64,000 bases of DNA from Tenodera sinensis (lineage: Eukaryota > Arthropoda > Insecta > Mantodea > Mantidae). The position numbers were made by a program, and so were the translations under genes. Positions 21,589 through 33,825 of this stretch are shown here, in pieces (the stretch's first letter is position 1; the number at the start of each line of letters is the position of its first letter). The notes under the pieces are model-generated. The model worked only from the letters and a program-made list of their open reading frames with translations, had not been told where the DNA came from and did no database searches. Where the stretch lies: positions 95,659,412 to 95,723,411 of the forward strand of contig CM060962.1 in the NCBI GenBank assembly GCA_030765045.1, given 5' to 3'.

Positions 21589-21769
21589 TCCCAGGGACCC
21601 GCATGTGGTATTCGTGGTGGACGAAGCGGCGTCAGGGCGGGTTTTCTCCGGGTACTCCGGTTTCCCCCGCCATCTCATTCCACCGGTGCTCCATCTTCAT
21701 GTATCATCAGTGTCACCGCCTGCGGTGCCGTAGTAGTAAAAGCGGGCGTTAAACACTACAACAACAACA
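21589..21769 (+). mobile_element. SINE family A, copy 3, 5'-truncated
   Basis: Starts just inside the B box (tcccagggacccgcatg) and runs to the terminal GGGCGTTAAACACTA plus a (CAA)n tail. A perfect 13-bp target-site duplication, actcttctataca, lies at 21576-21588 and 21770-21782. Truncation at the 5' end with an intact 3' end and tail is the signature of LINE-type target-primed reverse transcription. Confidence 0.93.
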
Positions 21770-21782
21770 ACTCTTCTATACA

Positions 21783-22094
21783 AAAGTGGTTCATAAAATT
21801 GGTGTCCTTTTTCTGTCTCTTGTTACTCGAGACGAAATGTCATTACAATATACCTACCTGTTTTTGAAATTCCATCAATGTGGGTTGCCAGAAACGGCAA
21901 ATTATAACAAGCATAAAATGGCAGTAATTCCAATATTAGGTATATAATATTACATGTAATTCCAATTAATAACAATAATATGGGAAAATCAACATAATAC
22001 CAACAATGAAGTGAGCGTACATATGTACGTATTTCATTGTGGGCATTAAGAGAATACACTAGGCTAAAGGGGTAGGAAGAGTTTGATGTGTCAT
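21783..22094. other. No gene seen
   Basis: AT-rich stretch leading into the K copy. Confidence 0.4.
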
Positions 22095-22935
22095 GGCTCG
22101 AAAATTCCGTGCTCTTTAAAAATAAAGAATAGTGACTTACTAGAAAAAGTACAAGTATTTGAAAATTCAAACCAATAACAAAGAATATACCGCAAATGGT
22201 TAACTCCAGCAAAAATATTTGACAACTACGTGCTTTAATGAGATGTAAATTTTTTTTCTGCAGTAAGAGTCTTCTGTCTACCTCCCACGGCTTGCTGATT
22301 ATGCAAAAGTAATTGAGAATGAAGAGTTTTTCATAGGTTATTAACAGAAAACTTAACGTTTGAATTTTATTTGTATTGCAAATACTGTCGTGTTGGCACG
22401 GAACCTCAATACAATACTAAACGCCGAGTTTCCGTGCGGGAAGTATTCCAGATGTTTTATGTTCCGTGAAAGATGTCACGTTGCTAGGAGGAGATAACTT
22501 CTATCCAGTTTTAAATCCTGGTTGTGAATTTTGTTTGTAAAAGCAACATAAAAAAGAAGTGTGTTTGTGTGATTGAGGTCATATCTGATGAAATTAGTGG
22601 ATATTCTTAAATAAAATGTCGGTGAAAGATAACCGAACGAGTAACTGTGTCACAGTATTTTGAATATATGGTATTGGAATCATAATATCTAGAGCCAGTT
22701 TTCATTAAATCAAAAACAAGGAAGCATGTTCCATGTAGTAGGTAATTTGGAGCGGGGGTTTTCTTAAAAATATTTTTGTCGCGTACTTGAAAGAAAAATA
22801 AATACTAAGTTGGTATTTAACAGACTTTTTGTTTTAAGTTATGCTGTTAATAGACCTATGGGTACATACATTTTCTAAAACGATATTTATTCAGGCTACC
22901 TCGAAACGTGAATTTCCAGTGAAAACTTCATGTAA
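22095..22935 (+). mobile_element. Repeat K, copy at 22.1 kb
   Basis: Collinear with the K copies at 25-27 kb and 33.8-34.7 kb: tgctttaatgagatgtaaatt near 22230, a gttatgctgtt block near 22840 and gtgaaaacttcat near the end. The middle (~22345-22680) is diverged or contains other sequence. No microsatellite has grown at the usual site here. Confidence 0.7.
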
Positions 22936-23303
22936 CACTTCTGCGTGCAATGTGATACTTCCTTGCTTCGTATAAGCAAGTTTTAGAGAAAGTAAAAGCT
23001 CCTAGGAGCAATTTTTTAAAAGTGCAAACCAATATCGGTATAAGAGAGAGGAGCTAAATTCTAGAAGTGCTTTTGTGCTTTTAGTATTGTTGGTGTACAG
23101 TAAACTTTTATATAATCCATGTACTACCTGTTCTAAATTAGTATGTTTGGTTTCTTAACGTTCTATCTGCTGATAGATGTTTAGAAATGAAACGCTGAAA
23201 ACGAACACTTTTAATGCAAATATAAAGGCTTACTGTAATAAAGTGCAGATAAATATCTACGAATTTTAATAATTGTATACAGTGGTGTTTCCATCAACAA
23301 CGT

Positions 23304-23585
23304 CATCTTCCGCGGTCCGGGGCTAATATTGCCGAGATCACGGGTTCAAACCTGGTGGAGGGAAATTACGTTTTTAGGGCCTAAGAATCCTAAAATGACT
23401 TCCTTTGGATGAGAAATAAAGTCGGTGGTCCCGTGTTGTAGATTTACAGCACGTAAAATAACCTCAAGCCTGGTAAACATGCTTCTTAGCAAATTTAAAC
23501 CGTCTTTCGCGCACAATCTAGGTTAGGACGCTGAGAACCATAACAGCGTCCATAAATACAGCTCAATTCAATTTAATTTTATATA
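23304..23585 (+). mobile_element. tRNA-derived SINE, family F, copy 2
   Basis: B box CGGGTTCAAACCTGG near 23340, followed by the F body (gacttcctttgg, agtcggtggtcccgtg, aggacgctgagaacc) and an A/T-rich end. Confidence 0.8.
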
Positions 23586-23629
23586 AATAGCTGAAAAACG
23601 AAACTGATGAAATTTAGAAAGGTGTCCAG

Positions 23630-24095
23630 CGGGATGGCTCAAGCGTTAGTGTTTGTGGCCCAAATTCGGGAGATTATGGGTTCAGTTCCCGTGGAATGGG
23701 GTTTTTGGGGTTATGCCTGAATCACTAGACCAATGCTGCAAAGATTCCTTACATCCCTAGAATTTCCTGTCTCTTAATTTGTACTCCATTCTCTCTCAAC
23801 TCTGTGAAAGCTCCGACTTCCAGTGAGGTGACCTCCGGATTCGGCTCCCTCCCCCACTGCAATGTACAAGCCTGCAAGGGAGGAGGGAAACCGTTTATAC
23901 TAGACGACGCCGGAAAGCTTCAAACTGGAAATCTTAGGGACTTTGCCCTCTTCTCTGTCATGTCTCCTGAATTGGTCGCCTACTCTCTCCTCACACCTCA
24001 CCCCTCCCTTCCTGAGAGCGCCCCGTAAGGAGCATAGACACTAAAGATCTAAAGGTCGAGGTGTTAAGACCCCTCCCTACTGTACTTGACTCAGG
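23630..24095 (+). mobile_element. SINE family G, copy 2
   Basis: Head with A box (GGATGGCTCAAGCG) and B box (GGGTTCAGTTCC). The tail block (gcgccccgtaaggagcatag, ggtcgaggtgttaag) is shared with copy 1. It lies directly after an F SINE. Confidence 0.75.
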
Positions 24096-24600
24096 AGTTT
24101 ATGCAGCTATGACCTTGTGTTTGTCACAAGTGAACTTGAGATAGCGCTCTATTGGTTTATAGCGTGCTTCAAAAGCAACTTATCCTTTCTTTTCCGGTAG
24201 AATAAATATTATGCGAAACAGTATCACTAATACATTATGTTACCACATAGAAGGAAGCAATTATGATCATATTTTGAATAATATCATCAATGAATTATGT
24301 TTTTCTGGAGACTTAAGAAACCGCACTATATAATATTGTAGCACCACTGGCATTGCTTACAGTCCAAATGCATTGTAGATAATTATTTCGTATTGCTGGT
24401 GTTTCTCAGTTTACATCGTACCGAGAAGCTCCCCACCCCTCACCACGATTGCATATTCAAAGACAAAGATATTCTCCTGAGTCAATGACAGTAGGTGGTC
24501 ATAGCCATAGAGTTATAGAAAGGGAGTTCTCCTATACAAGGATGACAAGTGTGAAGTGTGGTAGTGTGGTAAGCAAAAATTGGAATCCACTAATTCATGC

Positions 24601-24945
24601 CAATACTTGGGCATCCTTTTCCAAGCATTCAAAATCACATTCACCAGACATATAAAATACAGAGTGGTAGCGGAAACAAGAGCAATTATGAACTTAAAAT
24701 ATCCGGCCACTTTCGTTGAATAAGGCACTAAAATTATTGTTCGGGCATAAAATTGCTCCAATTACAGCGCACGGAATAAGGCTCATCTGGCCCGTCCTAA
24801 ACCTAAAAAAATATCAGAAGACTGTACAAAGTTAAGACAACTTATTTGAGAAAACCCCTCTGCATCTCCAAGTTCCCATAAGGTAAATATCCTTGCTAAC
24901 TGAGACGGAAGCCCTCATAGAATATCTCATTAAAGCATACAACCT
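24601..24945 (+). pseudogene. Non-LTR reverse transcriptase C-terminal relic
   Basis: From 24601 the frame reads YLGILFQAFKITFTRHI and continues KYRVVAETRAIMNL, the end of a reverse transcriptase palm and the start of the thumb. After a frameshift LNKALKLLFGHKIAPITAHG and LIWPVL follow. A third frame gives KTTYLRKPLCISKFP. The order matches the region after the catalytic core in CR1/Jockey-type LINEs. Frameshifts and stops show it is dead. The upstream catalytic part is not visible. Confidence 0.62.
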
Positions 24946-25221
24946 GGAGAAGACGCTTGCCTGTGACAGATACCTCGCAGAAAGAGCAGGAAAGAGCGGC
25001 TTAAGGTAAATCCCAGCGTTCTGGTAAACCCCATCAATGACACGACCAATGGAAGCAACCCCATTTCGACAATGCCGCGTCTACACAACGGCAGCAATCG
25101 ACCGTGTCCATCATCGCATTAGCATCCAAAATACATCCAATAATGTTTCAAGTTAATGAAAAAATATGTGTTGCACTCCTATGACTTTCTCTACTCATGC
25201 ACAAACTATTCTTACAAACAC

Positions 25222-26023
25222 CGAGCGAGATAGCTCAGACGGTAACGTCTGTGGCCCGCATTCGGGAGCTCCGAGTTCGAACCCCTTGGCCGCATACTCT
25301 CATATGGGTGTTTCCTTTTTTTTTTTAATTTATTATTATTAACGTCCTCCAACATTATGTCATATCGGACGAATGAATGAAATGGGTGAAATGATGCTCA
25401 AATGAGCCCGAGGTCCATGGAGCTTTAAGTTACCCGACATTCGTCTTCTCAGGGTAGGGAAAACCTCGGGAAAAAAAACCTTACCCGGATAACTTACCCT
25501 AAGCGAGATTCGAACTCGCGACCTCTTGAACGTGAGGTATGGGTGCTTCCGTGGTTTCCCCATAGCACTTAGGCGAAAGCTGGGGTGCATTACTTCATAC
25601 CACGGTTTTCTTTCCATAATTTCCCATCATTGCATTCCTTATCATCTTTCAGGTGTACTTCCAGGCGTGTAGTGTTGGCAGCGTCGGGCAGATGGCGTGG
25701 TTAATTGCGCATGGTAACTGCTATACTCGGCGCTAGGTGGCGTTTGGCGGCCCTTGTCCACCGTCGGGAGGGAGAGGGACGCTCAGTGCAACAGCGGACC
25801 TGTGGTGTGATGGCTGCTCGGCGGAGCCTGGTGCCAGGATGAAGAGCTCTCTGCACTTGTTAGGGACTTCCACGCGTCTCTGTGGCCTGTCTCGCTGCGA
25901 CCCTGTGTGGCACCTTCGGTTCCCTCATTTCATTCTTACGTCCTAGGGGGTAGTAGCCGCAATAGATCTGTGTAGGTAGCGGTCAGCGAGGTGTCCGTCT
26001 CTGTATCTGTACCCTTAACCCCT
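25222..26023 (+). mobile_element. SINE family C, copy 1, hosting a D SINE
   Basis: The head has a canonical A box (TAGCTCAGACGG) and B box (GAGTTCGAACCCC). It inserted into repeat K: ttcttacaaacac at 25209-25221 recurs as ttcttataagcat at 26024-26036, three differences, all transitions. Without the nested D insertion it is about 567 bp. Its 3' half is shared with the copy at 20.3 kb. Confidence 0.85.
25316..25537 (-). mobile_element. SINE family D nested in family C
   Basis: Minus-strand SINE with B box GAGTTCGAATCTCG; the A-box half is lost. Its 3' end on minus is GGACGTTAATAATAATAAA. A 13-bp duplication differing at one base (tatgggtgtttcc at 25303-25315, tatgggtgcttcc at 25538-25550) defines the insertion. 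Confidence 0.87.
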
Positions 26024-26654
26024 TTCTTATAAGCATTTATTCTTCTATCTACTTCATGTTAAGCAAGATAATAATTTGTAGAAATTGTGTTATAGCTAAT
26101 TTTCTTGTAGGTGCAAGAGAAATACGTTTTGAGATTGGCCGTTATATGACGACTTTGAAATTACGTTCTCTATGCATGACTAAGAGATAAAAAAATGAAT
26201 GACAACACATTTGAGAACGGTCAATAAGTATTGCAAAATTCTGAGAAATAACAAGGAATATCTCCGAAATGGTTCATTTCGAAAAAACGCATTTGGACAT
26301 AACTTGTGTGCTTTAACGAGATCTACATTTTTTGTATAATAAGATTAGCTTTATTTTTACGGTTTACCAGCTACGCAAAAGTCTAGAAGAGTAAACCGGA
26401 CCACATGGGCTATAGCCAGAAAATTCAAAATATACATTTCGTTTGCCATAAAAATATCTTAAACACATGGCATTTTAATCAAAGTCGCTACAGCCATTTT
26501 TTAGAAATCAGAATGTTCGAAACATTGTCCATGTAAAGGTATTTTCGGTGGAGGAATTTTCTTCAAAATCTACGAGTCGCACCCTTGAGAAATATTAAAC
26601 TTAAGTACCAACTTTGGATTCCAACTCGCTTTTTGTTTTTGAGTTATGCTGTTC

Positions 26655-26660
26655 ACAGAC

Positions 26661-26713
<53 letters not shown>

Positions 26714-26741
26714 TACATACACACATACACACACACGCACA

Positions 26742-26806
<65 letters not shown>
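26655..26806 (+). repeat. (CA)n compound microsatellite in repeat K
   Basis: About 150 bp of CA with scattered CATA and CGCA variants, located just after the K block gttatgctgttcacagac. Confidence 0.97.
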
Positions 26807-26808
<2 letters not shown>

Positions 26809-26999
26809 TTTTCTATAAAAGCTTTGTTTTGGGGATGGGGGTTCAGGGGGTGTCAAAATTGATAGTTCCAGTGCAATGTCGACATAGAATTTTTGGATCG
26901 GATACAATACTTGACCTACTTACCATACGTAGAAGAGAAAGTAGAAATGTGCTATGTGTGAACTACCATGCAACACGTTCATACAATAAATATGTGAAT

Positions 27000-27900
27000 T
27001 TTCTCGCTGTCTTTCAATGGAAGCAATGAAAGTGTTATTAATTAATGTGTAGTTTTATAAAAGTTTCAAATAATACGGTGTCTCAGTAGTTGTTCTGGTT
27101 TTGGAAAGTTCGATGTTTTGTTTAATCCCAGTGATAAAAAGGACCTTCACGACAAAATGTTACCGAGAGAATTACAGCAATCAATAGGTTAAAGCGGCCA
27201 TGCCGAGACAAGCAGTTTTATTTGACAGGAGAGTTAGCGTTGGGGTACAACACGCAAAAGTGAATAAAGCACCTGCGAGTTGTATGTGGTCAAGAACAGT
27301 GGTGTAGTGGTTATGTCAGATACACCTGCATATGAGAAGATGGTGATTTAGCAACCGAAATAAAGCAAATTCGTCAGCAGTCCAGTGGGCTAAAAATAAA
27401 CCGAATGGAAGGTACTGCTTCGGCCATACGATAACCAGAGAATCTACACGAGTCTAACAAATATGTCCAATACAACTATTGTCAAAAAAGAACCGTTTCG
27501 CCGAAAAAAAAATAATTCGTGTCAAATATTCGGAGCCACCTAGCTTCTTAACGAATGGATATAAGTGGTTTAATATTTCACAAAACGTTGTATGAATATG
27601 ACTATTATTGTCGAAAAAATAGAATACACACAAATTATGCATTACATATGTGTATGTATTTGTGCGTACGTGAGTTTATAATTTATGTTGGTAAGTAAAT
27701 TACTTATGCAAAACCGACAGTTATCATTTATAGCAAGCCCTCTTCAAGCAAACGTAAATATGAAGTTCGAATACAACCCAGCACTTCGATAATCTCTTCC
27801 CCCAATTCGTAGAGGATTATGACGCAGCAACTTTGGCCAAGTTTATCGGAAGGTTGGCACTGTGCAGTCGATGCTACAAACAAATAAGCCGCGCGCTCGA
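27000..27900. other. No gene seen
   Basis: AT-rich spacer without identifiable features. Confidence 0.4.
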
Positions 27901-27911
27901 CCAGCGTAAAT

Positions 27912-28016
27912 GCGAGTGAGTGAGTGAGTGAGTGAGTGAGTGAGTCAGTGAGTCAGTCAGTCAGTGAGTCAGTGAGTCGGTGAGTGAGTCAGTGAGTGAT
28001 TGAGTCAGTGAGTGAG
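27912..28016 (+). repeat. (GAGT)n microsatellite
   Basis: Imperfect GAGT/CAGT tetranucleotides over about 105 bp. Confidence 0.93.
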
Positions 28017-30766
28017 TCTTCTTTTGCAGCTTGCGTTCATTAACAGAGATTGTGTTTTGTTTTCTGTATCGTAAGTGTAACCAAACATATTTGTTCATTC
28101 ACAATTATGTGTAGCTAGAAACGTTTCCTAACGTAACTTCTATCATCAGCCTTATATTCATATTATTTTCAGAATACGGAAATACAATGTGCATAAAATT
28201 GTAGAGGAGAAAGAAAATACCAAACAAAGCATTTTACGATTAAGAGCATGGGAACAGGAGCATTGCATGAACATAATCGAAACCTAACTTCATGAAACAT
28301 TTTCATTTTCCAGTAAAAATGAAATATAACTCATACGACAAATATGTGCCTATGTCTCAACCAATGAATACACAAATAGGAAAGTAACCATTCTATGCAC
28401 ATAATGTTGGTATATGTATACCTACTCTTGAAGTGAACAAAACGAGCGTTCAATACTACCATACTACTAAGTAGGCTTCACAACACAAATGTCACATTGA
28501 ATTTCAAAAACGCCGAGCTACAGTGATTATAATCTATCAAATTAGAGTGTTTAGGCCGCTCATTGCTGGAGTCAAGCTCATTGGTATTTTAGTTTTTATC
28601 GCACACCAACTGCCTCTGAGAAGCGCAGTACCTTAGTAGTTTTGTAATCACTGTTCAGCGCGAATTAATTTCGGGGAGAGAAAGGTCTAAAGCTGTTTAG
28701 AATCACTTCTGTGTATCCTGCGCATACCCACATGTACATAATATGTTATAGGCTTGTGAATTCTAAAACAAATGTTGACAACAGAGAGATATAGATTAAA
28801 CAGAAGATAGGCACAATTATACACTATATATTTTGGCTGACATAAAATTTAATGGCGGGTGGCTCAACACAACATCCAATCATTGACTTATGTGGAAGTT
28901 TAGCCAATGGCAATCGAAATCTTAAGGTCCCGTGTGTGTAATGCCTTGGTTTCAAGGAAGCCAAAGAATTACAGCCATTTGAAAACATTATTAAAGACCT
29001 TAAACATTATTAAACACCTGTATGGAAATGGGTCAACTTTAATGTACGTTGGTGTACATGTTTCCATTTGTCGATGGGTCAAACAATTATTTCGTTTAAG
29101 TTCATTTAATCTTCAAGTAATTCGCAAAATATCACTGATAAGGGTACAAGAAGGATGTAATAGTTTTTAATGGTTAACCAAAGATATACTTGCATCAGAA
29201 AGCTTTCCATGCAGTGGCTGATGGGTAGCAAGATTCCTTCAGAAGTTAATATCAAATTACAAATAGGCAGCAAGGGTTGTGAGATTCTAACGAATGCACC
29301 AATTGCAGCACGGACGTTTACCTTCTGAAGTATGATGTAGGTATATTGAATCGGTGGTCATTGCCACAAAATGGACCACGTGTTGTATGTACTTTTAACA
29401 GTAACAGGAGTTCCACGTTATAAGTGGTTAGTTCTTACAATCCCGAAGTGCCAAGGTTCGGTTTCAATGGATTTAATCATGAAATTATAAGAAGTGATGC
29501 ACTCCCCACGTACGTCTCGTGTCCTCGATGAATCTGCTGTTAGCTGCTCTAGTGGTCAACTATGAGATCTTTGTCTCACGGTATGCGTAGGTGGCTGTGA
29601 GAATGGAAAATATCGGTCAAGTTGTCTGATAAGTTCAGTGGAGTCTAGTGATGATCTGTTGGAGCGAGTTGCCGAATGTTTGAGGTTGAAGATAAAACTG
29701 TTTCTAAGTATTTTCACTCGAATATTGTTACTATTGAATTAGATTTACTAATGTCTGACTTGTCGCTTGTCCGTAAGCTCCCTTGTGGTGGCCACTAAGT
29801 CTGTATAATCAAGCACAGTATTTACGCGCTGCGTACAGTCCATAATCGAGCACGTAAATTCTCCGTAACACTGTAAAAACGAAGGAAAATAGACGAATTT
29901 TGTAAATACAGCTACTTTATCAACTTAAGTCCCGCCTACAACGTGAATCTCCATAAGGTTCCTACTTACGTTTCAGGTTTGAAGCTTCCCATTCGCCTAT
30001 AAAATACAATTCTTCACTCCATGACATGCTTGATACTATATTACTGTTACTGCACGTACTGACCTCTGAACATAACAGATTTCCAGGTATGCCTTGAGCT
30101 AATCCTTTCTTACCCATATGATTTCACTAGAACGCCAATTGCCTGAATTACACTGGCTTAACTAACTGCTTTTCCTTAACACGGAACTGACTGATGACAC
30201 CTCCGGACAAGCCTTTTGACTAAAACTTATTGCATGTCGCATTGATTTTTATACAGGAAATTATATCTTGTAAAGTGTTTACCTATCTCCTCATCATTTC
30301 TTTATAAAATTACTAATCTTACCTATGAAAAATTCAGGTATCAAAGGTATCAAAATCTCAATTTGTGTTTAAACACCAGAAGATTTCAGGATACTCTGAC
30401 TACTTAGTACAAAATACATAGAATTCATTATCTCTACAATCTAGTAAATAGAAGATTCTAACAGTAATACAACACATCTGTCATAGATCTCTAGAATAAT
30501 GCGCAATAGTTCAAAATACGTTAATCTTTCATCATCCACAGCACGAAACTTTCCAGTTATAAAAATTAATGCCTGCTTGATTTGCCGGGTTAGAGTGAAA
30601 AAAACGTAAGCTCAGAAGAACTGTGAAATCACTTCAGGAGTAACCTTTATAGTTTATTTTTCCTTATGATACTTTAATTACAAACTAGAAATAGCTAATA
30701 AACTACTGTGTGGCTTTTTCTCCGCTTTGCGTCTCTTTAACGAAGTTAGGGAGTAGGAAAAATGAA
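28017..30766. other. No gene seen
   Basis: About 2.7 kb, mostly AT-rich, with no recognisable protein, tRNA-like or repeat signal. This is the longest stretch where I see nothing. Confidence 0.45.
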
Positions 30767-30779
30767 AATACCGGCTACA

Positions 30780-30992
30780 TGTTTATTATGTTGTTTAACG
30801 ACGCTGTCAATTGCCAGAATCACGTCAGGGTCACCGGTGTGCCGGAATTTCGTCCCGCAGGAGTTCTTTTACATTCCAGTAAACCTACTGACACGGGGCT
30901 GTCGTTTTTAAGCATCGGTCTGGACCGGATTTTGACCTGCGACCTTGGGATCAGTAGGCCAGCGTCTTACCAACGGAGCCACCCAGACAGAC
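30780..30992 (-). mobile_element. tRNA-derived SINE, family E
   Basis: On the minus strand: A box (TGGCTCCGTTGGTAAG), B box (GGTCGCAGGTCAAAATCC, diverged), body, and the 3' end GCGTCGTTAAACAACATAAT. A 13-bp duplication with one mismatch flanks it: aataccggctaca at 30767-30779 and aataccgggtaca at 30993-31005. Total 213 bp. Single copy in the window. Confidence 0.83.
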
Positions 30993-31188
30993 AATACCGG
31001 GTACAGAGGCTACTAGATAAGAGAATAGAAAGGAAAATCGATACATCATTAAGTTGTAGCTGTAACATGGAGCTCAATATGTAAACAGTTTTGAGAATTG
31101 GAATTAATCCCACCTTGGAAGCTAGCATATAACAAACTTTATACTGCATTTGTAAGCTCCGAATTACTACAAAATATCATCAAATATC

Positions 31189-31190
<2 letters not shown>

Positions 31191-31233
<43 letters not shown>
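31191..31233 (+). repeat. Poly-A tract (43 nt)
   Basis: A run of 43 A. It could be a retroposon tail, but no duplication or matching body is visible upstream. Confidence 0.9.
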
Positions 31234-31235
<2 letters not shown>

Positions 31236-31560
31236 AAAACGTTACTTAGTGGACATCCAGTAAAGCTAACTCTATCAGTGCGCGTTCTTACCATTTTTGC
31301 TTCTTTGCGTATAATAAACCATAAGTGAATCCCTTGTAATAAGTTTTTATTTGTGACAAATAATGGTAATAGATATAATGGAATGCCATGAACATAAAAT
31401 GCGTACGCGTACGTTTCACTATTGCTGACTGAATTACTTAATCCCACGTAAGGCGATGAGTTTAAACAAAAGGATGCAAACATAGCAAGTGAATGATGAG
31501 TAAAATATTCTCCCCGCTTACTGAAGATGTATTTCAACACAACAGACCCCAAATAAACCT

Positions 31561-31830
31561 ATTAACCGGCTATTAACAGGAGATTAAGGAAACACCTATA
31601 TACCATGGGGAACTATACCTACACAAGAGCCGGTAAGCAGCTTATGTAAAGAAGACGAAACCGCTTCTCATATAATCCTTAAATATAAAACCTTGGGTAG
31701 AAAGAGATGCAACCTACCGGGCAATGTAAACTCAGAGGAAGACATTCCTACAAGGAATTCCGTTAAAAATCTAATGCTCCTTATAAAAAGAAGAGATCCA
31801 CGTAATAAAGCTATAAAGATAGGAGAATAA
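31561..31830 (+). pseudogene. Non-LTR retrotransposon C-terminal relic
   Basis: One frame reads INRLLTGD, stop, then from 31621 TQEPVSSLCKEDETASHIIL and, further on, KTLGRKRCNLPGN, ending at TAA (31828-31830). The Leu-Leu-Thr-Gly motif followed by a C-x-x-E-x-E-T-x-x-H segment is the C-terminal pattern found after RNase H in insect I- and Jockey-type LINE polyproteins. About 65 codons remain open without a start codon. The zinc-binding pattern is incomplete. Confidence 0.6.
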
Positions 31831-32479
31831 TACAAAAACCATGAAACGATTTCAGTGCTAAGACAAAATTTAACCTGGCTCTATCTTCATTAAAATCAAA
31901 ACAAATCATTTACTAAGGAGTAGTCAAATGTCGTGTAGTACCTACTGCACGACAACTTATTTTATTTGCTCTAAGCGGGGGTAGATTGTTGTGGAGCACA
32001 AAGTCAAAAAATGAGATGTGTTGCATTTGCAAGACTGTCTCTATATCAACACTAGCGAGCAGAATGCAATCTACCAGAGGTACAAGACGACCTTATACTC
32101 CATCATGCAGTAAACGACTGCTTCAACTTTTAAAACTAATAAATCAGTGCAATGACACTTAATGTAACATATTCCTTTACTGAAATTCATGAAATTGTAT
32201 CATTCTAGGGTTAAATTTGTTTTATCCGTGAAAATACCCTTACAGAAGTATTGCTGAATTTGACTACCATATTGTGAGTTAAGGCGACATGTGGCTATGG
32301 CATGACACGGTTAGCGCCTCGACCAATGAAATCTTTTGTGCCTATGCCTCTGAAGGGGTCCCCAAGGAGGGAGGGGTGAGAGCATACAAAGGGTAACTGG
32401 ACGGAGAGACGACAGCAGAGGGCAGGGTTCCTAACAATTACAGAGTTGAACTCCCCGGGGCGGCTCGTATAACCGAATG
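31831..32479. other. No gene seen
   Basis: The GC-richer part after 32280 may be the body of the SINE that follows, but I cannot match it to another copy. Confidence 0.35.
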
Positions 32480-32668
32480 AAAGGTGAATTTAGATGAGAA
32501 GTGATGTTAAATGCGGGTGATGCAATTGCTCTTTCCAGCACTCACCTGCCTCAGCTGCCCGGGGGAACCTCGAAAAGAAAGCATGCCCCAGGGAGGTCGG
32601 TTACGGGAATCGAACAGACGACCTCCCAAATTCGGGGCACAGCCATCCGCCTCGGCATCTCCCTTTCC
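32480..32668 (-). mobile_element. Possible tRNA-derived SINE head
   Basis: On the minus strand ATGCCGAGGCGGATGG resembles an A box and TCTGTTCGATTCCCG is a B box at a tRNA-like distance. There is no second copy, so borders are guesses. Confidence 0.5.
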
Positions 32669-32769
32669 AAATTGTTTGTGCGCGACCTCTTTTCTTAAAA
32701 TGCGTTTTCTGGGGTATAGGGAAACTCAAAACGTGTACTTCGGGTAAAATCTCGCTAATACGTGAGTGG

Positions 32770-33825
32770 AACGCAACACTTATGCCATTTGGTTTAGTTA
32801 TGTAGTACAGAAACTAAAAATAGAATTAATATCCCATATAGGCAAGGTAATTATGGGTAATTTAGCAGCATATCTTTAACAGCATGCTTCAAACTTGCCT
32901 ATTGCTCAAAGGTTTCACAATTTTAGCAATTCGCTGCAAACTGGCTTGCATTCCAAACCCTCGCGTTCTTTGGAACGCACAGAATAAAGATTTCCCCATT
33001 TGAGTTTAGTGATGAAAAGGAAGACGTGTGCCTAACTAATTTTCAATTTAGTTGCAAGCCATTTGAAGCAAGTTCTGCACTTTTTATTAACACAGAATAA
33101 ATATACGTGGTGTATAGCGCTGCATAAACGTACTGGTGAATTTGTGAAGCATAGGCATACAAGGACTTTAAGATACCAGTATATTTTCTTGTGATAATCT
33201 CTCTGCGTTTCATTCCATAGATTCCCTCACCTGTTTAAGTTGCTCTTACATCGGATCTATGTTGCATGGATTTTGCTTCTTTTCTTATATATATAAAACA
33301 AAAAAAAAAACACTACAATATAAATTGTAAAAAAAATAATTTTTTACAATCCAAAACGTCTCAAATATGTATTTTTAATTGGTGACAGACAGTATAACAA
33401 GAATATAGCAGAAAAAAAGTTAAAACTAGTACAAATAGGAAAAAAAAAGCCTATGTATCTTATAACACACACCAGGCATGAAAGGGTTAACAAATTTGTG
33501 CTGGGAAGTGAGGACCTGGAACATCCTAAAACAGAAAAATTGGGCCGATATTACCTATTGACATGCATCATGGGCATTGCTCTTTTAGTTTAACACCTTA
33601 TCTCAACAAATGCCAAACACAGTAAACACATACAACCATTTACATGTGATAGATGCTGTGAAGATTTAGGTTCCGAAGAAGAGGATTGTGCACTCTAGGG
33701 ACCAGATAATACGGTGTTGCAAAATTATTTAACCACTACTGCAAAATTAACTTACCTATTGCAAACCTACTTAACTGCGCAGACTGTCATTATTTTTATC
33801 ACTGTTAAACATACAGTGTAAGAAA
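32770..33825. other. No gene seen
   Basis: AT-rich. At its left edge (32690-32770) gggaaactcaaaacgtg is weakly similar to the 3' end of K. Confidence 0.4.

Larger units (their letters stand above)
25160..26965 (+). mobile_element. Repeat K, copy interrupted by nested SINEs
   Basis: The K 5' end (gtgttgcactcctatgac, ttcttacaaacac) lies before 25222. K resumes at about 26024 and runs to about 26965, including a large CA array (26655-26806). A C SINE (25222-26023) interrupts it, itself interrupted by a D SINE. With the insertions removed, K is collinear with the uninterrupted copy at 33.8 kb. Confidence 0.8.

Noticed and set aside
26570..26907. His/Thr and Cys/Val repeat reading frames (also near 11.8 and 20.1 kb)
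   Set aside because: Translations of CA/TG microsatellites.
28814..28840. Shared string attttggctgacat at 28.8 and 39.9 kb
   Set aside because: Similarity does not extend beyond about 20 bp, so it is not a supported repeat.
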